Notes: generated by a model not told the origin, from the letters alone. A DNA stretch of 64,000 nucleotides from Bacteroidota bacterium (GCA_023437225.1 JAEZGS010000006.1:1-64000), one strand, 5' to 3'. Shown: positions 17,120-26,482, numbered from the stretch's first letter. A program made the numbers and translations.

Positions 17120-17653
17120 TCAGACTTCCGCAAACGCTGAAGCGTACTCTGCAACTCCTGTCACGCCTCTTAAAGAGCCGGGTACTAATTCGAGAGCCAT
17201 AAATGCGATTTCAGGGATGTCAAATGCGGTTTTAATACCGAAATCAGCGGACTGCCGAAACCCGAATCGCGGATAGTAGTCAGGGTGTCCGAGAACAAAC
17301 ACTGATGTGTATCCCATTCTTATTAATCTGTTGAGTGCGCGTTTCAACAACGTACTGCCGATTCCTAACCGCTGCATTCCCGGCAACACAGACATCGGAG
17401 CCAGACCGAGGCTGGTATACTCATTACCTTCTTCGTCCCGGATGGTTATTGTTGAGAACATGACATGTGCAACGATCATTTCATCCTTTATCGCCACAAA
17501 TGAAAGATCCGTGCTGAAATCAATTTCGCTCCTGAGAAGTGAAACCAAACGCGCTTCGTTTTCGCGTTCGAAAGCGGCTTCATTAACCGTGTAGATCTGG
17601 TCAATATCACCGGGTAATTCCTGCCTTACTTCGAGCTCATCGTATGTATTCAT
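17120..17653 (-). CDS. GNAT-family N-acetyltransferase (YhbS-like)
   Basis: A 177-residue cytoplasmic enzyme from the ATG at 17653; an ATG at 17686 would add eleven residues. The acetyl-CoA loop is LPGMQRLGIGSTLLKRAL, followed by FVLGHPDYYPRFGFR, both typical of YhbS. The N-terminal part has VRQELPGDIDQIYTVNEAAF. The acceptor is not predictable. It lies 37 bp after the small unknown gene on the same strand and ends in its own terminator. Confidence 0.88.
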   Translation of the reverse strand: MNTYDELEVRQELPGDIDQIYTVNEAAFERENEARLVSLLRSEIDFSTDLSFVAIKDEMIVAHVMFSTITIRDEEGNEYTSLGLAPMSVLPGMQRLGIGSTLLKRALNRLIRMGYTSVFVLGHPDYYPRFGFRQSADFGIKTAFDIPEIAFMALELVPGSLRGVTGVAEYASAFAEV

Positions 17654-17690
17654 AAGTTCATTTTTCGCGGTAAGTCGTGCACTCAATCAA

Positions 17691-17960
17691 TCAGAACGAT
17701 GTGTAATATTCATCGATCCATTTTCCGAGCGTGGTCACAAAATCATTAGGCAGATAAGGAAGTCGATCTTTTTCGATCAGCTCCCAACTCTTACCAAAAT
17801 CAATATCTACTACGGGCATCATGCTGAACAAGTAAACATTGCTTTTGTAAACCTGGTAAACGGGTATTGATGCAGAATGGGTGTCAAGTATCGCTTTGCG
17901 AACGTTGATTCGGCGCGGCTTCTGTTGCCAGTTGAATTGTATGATGAAATTTTCTGCCAT
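17691..17960 (-). CDS. Small protein of unknown function
   Basis: An 89-residue protein from the ATG at 17960 (an in-frame ATG at 17981 adds seven residues). It has no signal peptide or membrane segment. Visible features are a basic stretch NWQQKPRRINVRKAIL and an acidic, aromatic C-terminus WIDEYYTSF. No family recognised. Upstream partner of the acetyltransferase gene. Confidence 0.6.
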   Translation of the reverse strand: MAENFIIQFNWQQKPRRINVRKAILDTHSASIPVYQVYKSNVYLFSMMPVVDIDFGKSWELIEKDRLPYLPNDFVTTLGKWIDEYYTSF

Positions 17961-18055
17961 AACTGATATTGGATACTTCAATTTACAGAAAACACCAAAA
18001 ACTGCAGTAGGCTATAGGTGATAAAAATTAGCAATTATTGGAAAACACCTATTCA

Positions 18056-18084
18056 GAAAGTGGAAAGCGGAAAGCGGGAAGCGG
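18056..18084. repeat. Heptamer array, family VI (GGAAAGC)
   Basis: Four 7-bp units: GGAAAGT, GGAAAGC, GGAAAGC, GGGAAGC. An inverted, more degenerate relative abuts the gldJ stop at 18268-18298. Confidence 0.75.
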
Positions 18085-18090
18085 ATTTCC

Positions 18091-18124
18091 GAATTGAGAA
18101 TTGAGAATTGGGAATTGGGAATTT
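18091..18124. repeat. Heptamer array, family IV (GAATTGR)
   Basis: Four to five 7-bp units of GAATTGA changing to GAATTGG. Same family as the arrays at 37392-37483 and 58994-59108. Confidence 0.8.
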
Positions 18125-18167
18125 AGAATAGCAATTTATTCGACGGTCAAGCTTTTGGTAGCATACC

Positions 18168-18210
18168 CATTTTCACATTTCCACATTATCATATTTTCAC
18201 ATTTCTCATT
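18168..18210. repeat. Octamer array, family III, reverse orientation
   Basis: Read on the minus strand the words are ATGTGAAA, ATATGATA, ATGTGGAA, ATGTGAAA, in 8-bp register. Relative of 771-858. Confidence 0.7.
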
Positions 18211-18228
18211 GCCGTCACACTAACTTAC

Positions 18229-18257
18229 AAAAATGAAAATGCCTCCATAAGGAGGCA
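18229..18257 (-). terminator. Terminator of gldJ
   Basis: On the minus strand a 6-bp GC-rich stem GCCTCC/GGAGGC (plus one flanking A-T pair) with loop TTAT is followed by a T-rich run, about 40 bp after the gldJ stop. Confidence 0.7.
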
Positions 18258-18267
18258 CTTCAAATTA

Positions 18268-18298
18268 TATTCTGCGTTCTGCTTTGAGCTTTCCGCTT
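18268..18298. repeat. Heptamer array, family VI, reverse, at the gldJ stop
   Basis: On the minus strand the words are AGCGGAA, AGCTCAA, AGCAGAA, CGCAGAA, beginning at the gldJ stop codon. This array is the first sequence of the gldJ 3-prime untranslated region. Confidence 0.65.
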
Positions 18299-19874
18299 AC
18301 TTTTTTCTAGTGTTTTGTCTGCGTGCTTTGTAGTTTATGCCGGTCTTTCTTCCATTTCCTTCAGGACTGCCAAGACGATCCATCGCACAACGGAAACCTA
18401 CTGTGCTACTTGCCTGGTCTTCTTCCATAAACCTGCGGTTACCCGGAGAAAGATAGTATGCACGATCGTTCCAGCTACCACCTTTGATCACACGTGACTT
18501 ATCGCTGATCAAAGTGGTTAAACCATAACCGCGACCATTAGCTGTTTCATAACTAACACCTACAGTAAGTGAATCACCATCAAGATAATTGATCACATTA
18601 CCTTTCTGATAGTTACGTCTTCTCTGGCTTTCATCGTCAGTAACAAATTCTCTCTTTACGCGGCCAAGACTGTCTTTTTCAAATTCGCCATCAGCGTTGC
18701 GAAGATCTTTTTCAAATTTATTACCACGGAAAGGAGATACGTCATCCACATCTACAGGAGACAGCGGACGGTAAACATCGGCCACCCACTCATTCACGTT
18801 ACCGGACATGTTATAAAGACCAAAAGCATTAGGATAGAATGCATCAACAGGGGCAGTGTACACCGCACGGTCGTTCAAACCACCGGCAACACCCATGTTA
18901 TCACCATTGCCGCGCTTGAAGTTCGCAAGGAAAGTACCCTGCCAGCTGCCGCGACGGCTATCGCGAATTCCGTTTACATTCTGGCCCCAGCTATATACCT
19001 GCTTATTTGTAACCAGTTCTTCACCTCTTTTTCCTTCCCTGCGTGCAACCTGCGGATTCTGACCGATCAAAGCAAGTGCCGCATATTCCCACTCGGCTTC
19101 CGTTGGAAGGCGATAACCAGGAAGAAGAATCCCATCTTCAAAAGTTACCTGTGTGCGAGGCGTACCATTTGGATTTTTAAGAGGGTTCTTTTTTGAACGA
19201 ACACCAGGTCCGGGAGTAGGAGTGGTAAGTCCAAGAAGATATGCTTTCGTATTGAACGCTTCAGATCCCTGGCCGGTAATGTTCTTCAACGTATTCTTGT
19301 TGATGAACTGGCGATCGATCAAAGCCTTTTCATTTACCCTGTCTGTTCTCCAAAGGCAGAAGTCATGTGCCTGCTGCCAGGTCACACCCACTACAGGGTA
19401 ATAATTGTAAGAAGGGTGACGGAAATAATATTCTACGAGCGGCTCATTATAAGCCAGCTCACTTCTCCATACAAGCGTATCAGGTAGCGCACCTTCGCGT
19501 ACCGACTGGTATTCATCGCCATCAAAGACGTTGTTGATCCAGTACAGGTATTCGCGGTAGTGGATGTTCGCAACTTCGGTACGGTCGATGTAAAACGAGT
19601 TAACAGTTTTGCGGGTAGGGATGTTGTTCCAGTCGGCCATCACATCTTCCTCGGTTGCAACCATTGTGAAGGTACCACCCTGAACAAAAACCAATCCGGG
19701 ACCGGTCCTTTGTTCCTTCTCCTTCGCAACCTGGTAACCACCCATGTTCTTGTCGTTATAGTTCCAGCCCGTCACAGTTGAGGACTCCGGCTTCTTACGA
19801 AAGAGACCGCCGTTCTTACAGGAGCTAACAGCAACAGCGCATGATAAAAGGATGAATAGGTTTCTCAGATTCAT
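18297..19874 (-). CDS. gldJ: Gliding motility / type IX secretion lipoprotein GldJ
   Basis: A 525-residue lipoprotein from the ATG at 19874, chosen because it starts a clean signal (MNLRNLFILLSCAVAVSSC); an earlier in-frame ATG would add 17 residues. It has one SUMF1/FGE-like domain: FVQGGTFTMVA near the N-terminus, NNIPTRKTVNSFYIDRTEVAN, GVTWQQAHDFCLWR, GYRLPTEAEWEYAAL, MSGNVNEWVADVY and VIKGGSWNDRAYYLSPG with STVGFRCAM. GldJ is an outer-membrane-associated lipoprotein required in Flavobacterium for gliding and for stability of the T9SS ring protein GldK. It is divergent from porU-porV, the same gene neighbourhood as in Flavobacterium johnsoniae, which supports the assignment over other FGE-like lipoproteins. 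Confidence 0.92.
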   Translation of the reverse strand: MNLRNLFILLSCAVAVSSCKNGGLFRKKPESSTVTGWNYNDKNMGGYQVAKEKEQRTGPGLVFVQGGTFTMVATEEDVMADWNNIPTRKTVNSFYIDRTEVANIHYREYLYWINNVFDGDEYQSVREGALPDTLVWRSELAYNEPLVEYYFRHPSYNYYPVVGVTWQQAHDFCLWRTDRVNEKALIDRQFINKNTLKNITGQGSEAFNTKAYLLGLTTPTPGPGVRSKKNPLKNPNGTPRTQVTFEDGILLPGYRLPTEAEWEYAALALIGQNPQVARREGKRGEELVTNKQVYSWGQNVNGIRDSRRGSWQGTFLANFKRGNGDNMGVAGGLNDRAVYTAPVDAFYPNAFGLYNMSGNVNEWVADVYRPLSPVDVDDVSPFRGNKFEKDLRNADGEFEKDSLGRVKREFVTDDESQRRRNYQKGNVINYLDGDSLTVGVSYETANGRGYGLTTLISDKSRVIKGGSWNDRAYYLSPGNRRFMEEDQASSTVGFRCAMDRLGSPEGNGRKTGINYKARRQNTRKK

Positions 19875-19982
19875 TGTTTGTAACTTTTGCCTTTGATACG
19901 AATGATAAACGGCGATTAATTTCAATTATTGTACGAGGGCAGCGAATATAAACACTATCCTTCAAATCCCTAATTTTACTGC

Positions 19983-22900
19983 ATGCCCCGCCTGTTACTA
20001 TCACTTACGTTATTGCTCCTGCTTTGGTTGGGCACGTCGGACCTTAAAGCTCAGAGAACCTACAAACCGCACTCGGTTCTGGCATCCGGAAACTGGTACA
20101 AAATCGCTATTGACACCTCGGGCATCTATGCAATCGACCCCTCTTTTCTTCAATCTCTTGGGCTGAACCCCGCATCTGTCGATGCCTCCGCCATCCGCAT
20201 CTTCGGTAATGGGGGACAAATGCTTCCTGAAAATGCTGGCGCCGCTGTGGTCGACGACCTGCAGGAAATCGCCATTTCTGTCGATGACGGGGGCGATGGA
20301 ATTCTGAACGGCACCGACAAAATCCTCTTCTTTGCCGAAGGTCCCGTTACCTCTCGCTATGACACTCCGGCGGGACGGTTCGTCGTTACCCGCAACCTTT
20401 TTTCGCGAAGGAGCTATTATTACTTAAACGTGGGAATACCAGGTAAAAGAGTTCAAACAGCCGGCGGCGTAATGGGTAGTGTCTTAACCGTCACTGATTT
20501 CGATGATATTTTTTATCACGAGCTTGATACGTTCAACCTACTGAGTAGCGGCAGGCAGTGGCTGGGTGAAGAATTTTCGTCTTCGCCGGGAAGAGCGCTT
20601 AGTCTGAATATTCCATTGAATGCAGCACCAGAGATGGTGAGCGGAACCGGCTCCATTTATATTCAGGCCGCTGCCCGCTCATTCGGCTCACCATCCACAT
20701 TTTCGGTTTCTATTCAGAATCAGTCGCATTCGCTGGAGGTTGCTCCCGTTGCAACAGGCCCGTACGATCAATTCGCTCGTACGACCGAGGCGCTCATTCC
20801 ATTAAACCTAACGGCCGGTGCCACCGGAATGGTCATCAACTTTTCACCGGGCAGCGGGAATGCGCAGGGATGGCTGGATAAGATAATAGTTCAGACACGT
20901 AGAAAACTGCAATATCCGGGGCGACAACTCGCATTCAGGGACCTGCGCTCCGTTGGCATCGGACGTAGTGCCAGTTTTCAAATTGAAACGAACGTCAGCG
21001 GCCTCCAGGTTTGGGATGTGACCGATCGCTTCAATACTGCAAGGATGGATTCGCGCCTCAATGGAACAACGTTCAGTTTTGATGCCTCCAGCAACGAGAT
21101 CCGTGAATACATTGCATTTGAACCTGCACACGCATTCAAGCCGATAGCGATTGGCCGCGTTGCAAACCAGGATCTTCACGCGGAAGTTATCTCCGACTAC
21201 CTGCTCATAACGCATCCACTGTTCAAAAGCGAAGCCGAGCGGCTGGCTTCCTTTCATACATCGCGTGGATTAAGGACACGGGTTGTTACTACCGAAGAAA
21301 TTTATAATGAGTTCTCGTCGGGAATTGCAGACCCTACTGCCATCAGGGATTTTGTAAAGATGCAATATGATCGTGCTTTGGGTGATTCCGCCAAACGTCC
21401 CACATATCTGTTATTGTTTGGTGACGGTTCCTTCGACTACCTGGGGAGGGTCAACAACAATACTAACTTCGTTCCTGTATATGAAACGCCTAATTCACTC
21501 GATCCCTTATCTACCTATACGTCCGATGATTTCTTTGGCTTTCTCAACGATAATGAAGACATCAACGGCTCACAGTTGAATTTATTGGATATCGGTATAG
21601 GTCGCATCCCTGCTGCATCACAGGCCGAGGCAAAGAACTTCGTGGATAAGATCATCGCGTATCATCAGCCCGCAAGCCTTGGTTCGTGGCGAAATGAGCT
21701 GAGTTTTGTTGCCGATGATGAAGACAACAATCTTCATGTTGAAGATGCTGAATCGATCGTAAATGGATTAAACCCTTTTTCGAGGCCGTTCAATTTTGAA
21801 AAGATATACCTCGATGCATTTGGGCAGCAGAGTAGTTCTTCAGGTGCTACTTATCCGCAGGCTAACCTGCTTATCAACAATCGGAATTTTCAGGGCAACC
21901 TTATCTGGAATTATAATGGACACGGGGGATATCGGCGACTTGCAGAGGAAGTGGTCCTTGACCAGTCGATTATTAATAATTTCAACAATCCCAATCGTCT
22001 TCCTCTCTTTATCACGGCAACCTGCGATGTTGCTCCTTTTGATAATCCGCTGATCAGTTCAATTGGCGAGAACCTGATCTTACGGGAGAAGACCGGAGCC
22101 ATTGCACTAATGACGACTACCCGACTGGTGTTTGCGTTCAGTAATCGAATCATGAACCAACAATATGTCCAGGCATTGCTTCAGCGGAAACAGGATGGTC
22201 AATATCCAACCCTGGGTGATGCTGGTCGCGCAGCCAAAAACCAGGTCTACCAGTTCTTTGGTGATGTGATTAACAACCGCAAGTTTATGTTGCTTGGTGA
22301 TCCGGCCATGCGTATTGCAATTCCCCAACATTCTGTCGTAACAAGCTCAGTCAACGGAAATACAGCAGGCTCATCGGATACATTAAAGGCATTGTCGAAG
22401 TATACCATCGCTGGCGAAGTGAGAGATCATAACGGCCAATTGATTGGTGATTTTAATGGCACCATATATCCGTCTGTATTCGAAAAGCCGCACCAGGAGC
22501 GGACGCTGGCCAACGACCCGGGTAGCATACCAACAAATTTTTCGGTTCAGAAGAACCTTATTCACAGGGGATCTGCAAAAGTTGTTGCCGGCAAATTTGA
22601 ATTCAGTTTCATTGTACCGAAAGACATCAATTATCAATATGGTAATGGGCGCATTTCTTATTATGCCGATAACGGGAACACCGATGCAAACGGTGTGAAC
22701 ACTTCCATTGTTATCGGAGGCACAGGTCAGGAATCACACGATAAGGAAGGACCCGATATCAAAGCCTATCTCAACGATGAGAAGTTTGTTAATGGAGGCA
22801 TCGCCAATGAGAAACCAGTCCTTATTTTAAAGCTCAGTGATTCATCGGGCATAAATATTCTTGGGAACGGGATAGGACATGACCTCACCGCTATACTCGA

Positions 22901-23399
22901 TAATGATCCGTCGAAACAATATGTGCTGAACAATTTTTACCAGTCAGAATTAGGCCAGTATCAGAACGGCCTCGTGAAATTCCAGTTGCCCGCAATTGAA
23001 GAGGGGATGCACACATTAACCATCAAAGCCTGGGATGTTGCCAACAATTCAAGTGAAATCAGTCTCGAATTTCGAATTCTGAAAGATGAAAATCTCAAGC
23101 TCAATAATGTATTGAACTATCCAAATCCGTTTACAACCCGTACAAATTTTTGGTTTGATCACAACAGGCCGGGCGATCAGTTGGATGTGCAGGTGCAGGT
23201 CTTCACGGTCAGCGGTCGACTGGTAAAAACCATTCGAAGTACAATAATTTCAATGGGTAATCGTTCGAGTGAGGTGCAATGGGACGGGAAAGATGATTTT
23301 GGTGGCAAATTAGGACGAGGAGTTTATATTTACAGCCTGCGTGTTCGTTCATCCGATGGAAAATCGGCCCAGGTGTTGCAAAAGCTATATCTTCTTTAG
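19983..23399 (+). CDS. porU: Type IX secretion system sortase PorU
   Basis: A 1138-residue surface cysteine protease that removes the C-terminal signal of T9SS cargo and attaches it to A-LPS. Signal peptide at 1-23 (ending LKAQ). The gingipain-like C25 catalytic domain spans about 400-790, with His647 in NYNGHGG and Cys681 in TATCDVAPF, close to the spacing of the Porphyromonas gingivalis enzyme. The C-terminal 80 residues (NYPNPF, VFTVSGRLVKTI, GVYIYSLRV) look like a T9SS sorting domain, as expected for PorU. porV follows after 73 bp. A TAATTTTA box 4 nt before the ATG may be the promoter. Confidence 0.95.
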   Translation: MPRLLLSLTLLLLLWLGTSDLKAQRTYKPHSVLASGNWYKIAIDTSGIYAIDPSFLQSLGLNPASVDASAIRIFGNGGQMLPENAGAAVVDDLQEIAISVDDGGDGILNGTDKILFFAEGPVTSRYDTPAGRFVVTRNLFSRRSYYYLNVGIPGKRVQTAGGVMGSVLTVTDFDDIFYHELDTFNLLSSGRQWLGEEFSSSPGRALSLNIPLNAAPEMVSGTGSIYIQAAARSFGSPSTFSVSIQNQSHSLEVAPVATGPYDQFARTTEALIPLNLTAGATGMVINFSPGSGNAQGWLDKIIVQTRRKLQYPGRQLAFRDLRSVGIGRSASFQIETNVSGLQVWDVTDRFNTARMDSRLNGTTFSFDASSNEIREYIAFEPAHAFKPIAIGRVANQDLHAEVISDYLLITHPLFKSEAERLASFHTSRGLRTRVVTTEEIYNEFSSGIADPTAIRDFVKMQYDRALGDSAKRPTYLLLFGDGSFDYLGRVNNNTNFVPVYETPNSLDPLSTYTSDDFFGFLNDNEDINGSQLNLLDIGIGRIPAASQAEAKNFVDKIIAYHQPASLGSWRNELSFVADDEDNNLHVEDAESIVNGLNPFSRPFNFEKIYLDAFGQQSSSSGATYPQANLLINNRNFQGNLIWNYNGHGGYRRLAEEVVLDQSIINNFNNPNRLPLFITATCDVAPFDNPLISSIGENLILREKTGAIALMTTTRLVFAFSNRIMNQQYVQALLQRKQDGQYPTLGDAGRAAKNQVYQFFGDVINNRKFMLLGDPAMRIAIPQHSVVTSSVNGNTAGSSDTLKALSKYTIAGEVRDHNGQLIGDFNGTIYPSVFEKPHQERTLANDPGSIPTNFSVQKNLIHRGSAKVVAGKFEFSFIVPKDINYQYGNGRISYYADNGNTDANGVNTSIVIGGTGQESHDKEGPDIKAYLNDEKFVNGGIANEKPVLILKLSDSSGINILGNGIGHDLTAILDNDPSKQYVLNNFYQSELGQYQNGLVKFQLPAIEEGMHTLTIKAWDVANNSSEISLEFRILKDENLKLNNVLNYPNPFTTRTNFWFDHNRPGDQLDVQVQVFTVSGRLVKTIRSTIISMGNRSSEVQWDGKDDFGGKLGRGVYIYSLRVRSSDGKSAQVLQKLYLL

Positions 23400-23472
23400 A
23401 TAATACCTATCCAGCCCCTGTCGATGACAACCCAGCGGATTTGCGAATCAAAACTGACCAAAAATCTTTTAA

Positions 23473-24654
23473 ATGAAAAGAAGGATCACTAGACTTGCTT
23501 TCACGGTTATTTCTTTACTCTCAATCAATTCTCTTAAAGCCCAGGACGTCGACAGGATCAATGTAGTAACCACAGCGGTTCCCTTCTTACGTATATCTCC
23601 CGACGCACGGGCAGGTGGTATGGGCGATATTGGAATTGCCACTACACCAGATGCTAATTCAGCATTCTGGAATCTTTCGAAAACTCCTTTCAATACAAAC
23701 CGATATGGCGTAGGACTTACCTACACTCCATGGTTAAAGGACCTTGGACTGAACGATGTTTATCTACTTGCCGCATCAGGGTTTTACAAGTTGGATGACG
23801 ACCAGGCACTTTCCGCGTCGGTTCGTTATTTCAGCCTGGGTAATATCCAATTTACAGATAATTCTGGCCAGAACTTCGGCGAAGGTCGCCCACGCGAATT
23901 TGGTCTGGATTTCGGTTATTCAAGAAAGCTCTCTGATCAGATGGGACTGGGGATCGCGGTACGATACATCAATTCAAACCTTGTAGGGAATTTCTCCGAT
24001 CAGGGCAATGTTTACCAGGCGGGGAACGCTGTTGCGGGTGACATCTCACTTTATTACAATGGTGCTAATGAGGCTGGCCAGGGATGGAGCTTTGGTGCAG
24101 CATTGAGTAATCTCGGCTCTAAGATTGGCTATTCAAAGGATGCAACGCAGAAGGATTTTATTCCGGCAAACCTTGGCCTCGGTGTAGCCCATCGTTGGTC
24201 ATTCGATGAGATCAATTCAATTCAACTCGGTGTTGATATCAATAAATTACTGGTTCCCACACCTCCGCAATACGTTACAGGTGGTGATAACCCAGACAGT
24301 GTGAACGATGCACTCAATCGCGAATATCGCAGCACCGGTGTATTGAGCAGTTGGTTCAAATCGTTCGGTGATGCACCAGGCGGCATGTCGGAAGAGATGC
24401 GTGAAGTGCAGGTTAGTCTTGGTGCGGAGTATTCTTACAACAACCAGTTCTTCGCAAGGGCGGGTTATTTTTATGAAGACAAAACAAAGGGCAATCGCCA
24501 GTATTTTACTCTTGGCGTAGGCGTTCGCTATAACATGTTTGGATTAAATTTCTCTTACCTCGTGCCATCGGGATCCGGTGTAAATCGCAATCCTTTATCG
24601 AATACCATTCGATTTGGTTTGATACTCGACCTTGAAGGTGAGTCGGCCGAGTAG
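23473..24654 (+). CDS. porV: Type IX secretion outer-membrane protein PorV (LptO)
   Basis: A 393-residue outer-membrane beta-barrel of the FadL-like group with signal peptide ending LKAQ. The family opening VPFLRISPDARAGGMGDIG is intact, and the strands end in IRFGLILDLEG. PorV carries cargo proteins from the T9SS translocon to the PorU sortase. It follows porU on the same strand, and a strong terminator lies after its stop, so porU-porV is a transcription unit. Confidence 0.95.
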   Translation: MKRRITRLAFTVISLLSINSLKAQDVDRINVVTTAVPFLRISPDARAGGMGDIGIATTPDANSAFWNLSKTPFNTNRYGVGLTYTPWLKDLGLNDVYLLAASGFYKLDDDQALSASVRYFSLGNIQFTDNSGQNFGEGRPREFGLDFGYSRKLSDQMGLGIAVRYINSNLVGNFSDQGNVYQAGNAVAGDISLYYNGANEAGQGWSFGAALSNLGSKIGYSKDATQKDFIPANLGLGVAHRWSFDEINSIQLGVDINKLLVPTPPQYVTGGDNPDSVNDALNREYRSTGVLSSWFKSFGDAPGGMSEEMREVQVSLGAEYSYNNQFFARAGYFYEDKTKGNRQYFTLGVGVRYNMFGLNFSYLVPSGSGVNRNPLSNTIRFGLILDLEGESAE

Positions 24655-24688
24655 CAGTCAATCCTACAATATTATATAAGTTATCTTT

Positions 24689-24718
24689 GAAGCGTCACCT
24701 TGTGGCGCTTCACTTTTT
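24689..24718 (+). terminator. Terminator of porU-porV
   Basis: A 10-bp stem (GAAGCGTCAC with GTGGCGCTTC, one T-G pair) and 3-nt loop CTT are followed by ACTTTTT. It lies 34 bp after the porV stop and immediately before ispF, and excludes a TTG at 24687 as the ispF start. Confidence 0.85.
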
Positions 24719-24728
24719 AATGGATATT

Positions 24729-25211
24729 ATGTCGTATAGAATCGGCTTTGGTATTGATTTCCACCAGTTGGTAGAGGGAAGGGATCTTTGGATCGGGGGC
24801 ATTAAGATACCTCACAGCAAGGGTGCATTAGGTCATAGTGATGCCGATGTGCTCCTTCATGCGATTTGTGATGCAATGCTCGGCGCGCTGGCCCTTGGTG
24901 ATATCGGTGTTCACTTTCCCAACAATGATCCCGCATACAAGGACATTGATAGTAAGATATTATTGGAGAAATGCGGTCGCCTTATCAGTGAAAAAGGATA
25001 CAAGGTGGTTAATATTGATTCCAGTCTTTGCCTCGAAGCCCCGAAAATTAAGCCCTACACTTCACAAATGCAGCAGACCATCGCTGCAACTCTCGGCCTC
25101 CAGGTAGAAGACGTTTCCATCAAGGCAACAACTACTGAGACCATGGGTTTCGTTGGGCGTGAAGAAGGATTGGTAGCGTATGCAACTGTGTTGTTGCAGA
25201 GAAGTTCCTAG
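24729..25211 (+). CDS. ispF: 2-C-methyl-D-erythritol 2,4-cyclodiphosphate synthase
   Basis: A 160-residue enzyme of the MEP isoprenoid pathway that cyclises CDP-methylerythritol phosphate with release of CMP. Start ATG at 24729 (MSYRIGFGIDFHQL); an ATG at 24720 is also possible. The zinc ligands are in GIDFHQL and in DADVLLHAICDAMLGALALG, the substrate loop is GDIGVHFPNND, and the C-terminus has IKATTTETMGFVGREEG. Length is typical. It is followed 8 bp later by dut. A terminator directly upstream suggests that ispF has its own promoter or depends on read-through. Confidence 0.96.
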   Translation: MSYRIGFGIDFHQLVEGRDLWIGGIKIPHSKGALGHSDADVLLHAICDAMLGALALGDIGVHFPNNDPAYKDIDSKILLEKCGRLISEKGYKVVNIDSSLCLEAPKIKPYTSQMQQTIAATLGLQVEDVSIKATTTETMGFVGREEGLVAYATVLLQRSS

Positions 25212-25219
25212 ATTTGCGC

Positions 25220-25663
25220 ATGCCTAAAGTAAAAGTCAGGGTAGTAAATACTTCTTCGAATCCTTTGCCAGAATATGCAACCAAAGGTTCTGCCGGAATG
25301 GACATCCGTGCCAATACCGGCCAGGATATTGTTATACAGGCTGGTGAAAGAATTCTGGTACCCACAGGATTGTACATTGAGTTACCGGATGGCTATGAAG
25401 CTCAGATCAGGCCACGAAGCGGACTGGCGATAAAGCAGGGCATAACCTGTTTAAATAGTCCTGGTACCATCGACAGCGATTATCGTGGAGAAATTAAGGT
25501 TATTCTTATCAATCTTTCCGGGCAGGAACAACGTCTGCATCATGGCGATCGAATTGCGCAGATGGTTGTGCAGCAATATGAGCGGGTAAAATGGAAGGAA
25601 GTGGATGAGGTGGAGATGACAGAACGTAATGAGGGAGGCTTCGGGCATACCGGGAAAAACTAA
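25220..25663 (+). CDS. dut: dUTP diphosphatase
   Basis: A 147-residue trimeric dUTPase, from the ATG at 25220 (MPKVKVRVVN); the TTG at 25214 adds two residues. All five motifs are present: GSAGMDIRA, RPRSGLAIKQGI, GTIDSDYRGEIKV, RIAQMVV and the Gly-rich C-terminal arm RNEGGFGHTG. It hydrolyses dUTP to dUMP, keeping uracil out of DNA and feeding dTMP synthesis. Placement ahead of a DUF4292 lipoprotein and a M23/EnvC-like gene is common in Bacteroidota. Confidence 0.96.
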   Translation: MPKVKVRVVNTSSNPLPEYATKGSAGMDIRANTGQDIVIQAGERILVPTGLYIELPDGYEAQIRPRSGLAIKQGITCLNSPGTIDSDYRGEIKVILINLSGQEQRLHHGDRIAQMVVQQYERVKWKEVDEVEMTERNEGGFGHTGKN

Positions 25664-25672
25664 ATCGTGATT

Positions 25673-26482
25673 ATGAAGAGGCTGAATGTTTTAATAATTG
25701 TTATTGTGATTGCGATCAGTGCATGCCGGTCGACAAAAAAAATATCAGGTGCCATAGCAACAAGAGACACTACTGCGGCAGTGGTTGTGGATAGCCGGGC
25801 CGATTCCGTGCGTTTTATCAAGGAGGTGTATGGCGATATAATGGATAACCGCATCGACTTCAACACCTTTTCCGCTAAGGTGAAAGTCGATTTTGTAGGT
25901 GGTGATGGCAAGAAAAGTGATTTCAACGCATTCCTGAGGATGAAGAAAGACAGTGTTATCTGGGTATCCATCAACGCAGCTTTGGGCATCGAAGCTTTCC
26001 GCATTATGATCACGCCCGATAGTGTCAGGGTTTTGAACAAGATCGACAAAGAGATACAGGTACGCAGTGCAGCGTATTTGAACGAAGTTTCCGGCGTGCC
26101 ATTGTCGTTTTACGATGTACAGAATTTAATACTGGGCAATCCGGTACAGTTGGACAGCAACATCATTTATTACAGGAAGCAAGACGAAAATATCTCATTG
26201 ATGAGCATCGGTAAAGTGTTCAAGCACCTGGTAACAGTAACCGACAATGGACGGCTCATTCTTACCAGTAAGCTGGATGACATCAATGAAAAGAGGGCCA
26301 GGACAGCGTTGTTCACCTACGGAGGGTACGAAAAAACCGGCGCCGGCCAGTTCCCTACAACCCGCACCATCACGGCTTCTGAAAAGAATAAGATCGATAT
26401 AGACATGCAGTTCCGGCAATATGCATTTAACGAACAATTAAACTTCCCATTTCCCATTCCAAAAAATTATAAAAGGAAATAG
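25673..26482 (+). CDS. DUF4292 lipoprotein (LolA/LolB-like fold)
   Basis: A 269-residue lipoprotein from the ATG at 25673 (signal MKRLNVLIIVIVIAISAC). DUF4292 is recognised from NRIDFNTFSAKVKVDF, AFLRMKKDSVIWVSINAALGIEAFRIMITPDSV and YLNEVSGVPLSFYDVQNLILG. The pattern resembles the lipid-carrier fold of LolA/LolB, so a role in moving lipids or lipoproteins across the periplasm is plausible but unproven. It lies 9 bp after dut and 42 bp before the EnvC-like gene on the same strand. Confidence 0.88.
   Translation: MKRLNVLIIVIVIAISACRSTKKISGAIATRDTTAAVVVDSRADSVRFIKEVYGDIMDNRIDFNTFSAKVKVDFVGGDGKKSDFNAFLRMKKDSVIWVSINAALGIEAFRIMITPDSVRVLNKIDKEIQVRSAAYLNEVSGVPLSFYDVQNLILGNPVQLDSNIIYYRKQDENISLMSIGKVFKHLVTVTDNGRLILTSKLDDINEKRARTALFTYGGYEKTGAGQFPTTRTITASEKNKIDIDMQFRQYAFNEQLNFPFPIPKNYKRK

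Larger units (their letters stand above)
17961..18296. other. 336-bp gap upstream of the small unknown gene and after gldJ, filled by word arrays and one terminator
   Basis: No protein-coding potential seen. In order it holds a GGAAAGC heptamer array (18056-18084), a GAATTGR heptamer array (18091-18124), about 45 bp of unique sequence, an ATGTGRAA octamer array in reverse (18168-18210), the gldJ terminator (18229-18257) and a reverse GGAAAGC-type array reaching the gldJ stop codon (18268-18298). The outer arrays are therefore inverted copies of the same word. Confidence 0.75.

Noticed and set aside
24687..24728. TTG start at 24687 for ispF
   Set aside because: This region is the hairpin of a strong terminator and the added residues are not part of the IspF family; ATG at 24729 (or 24720) fits.
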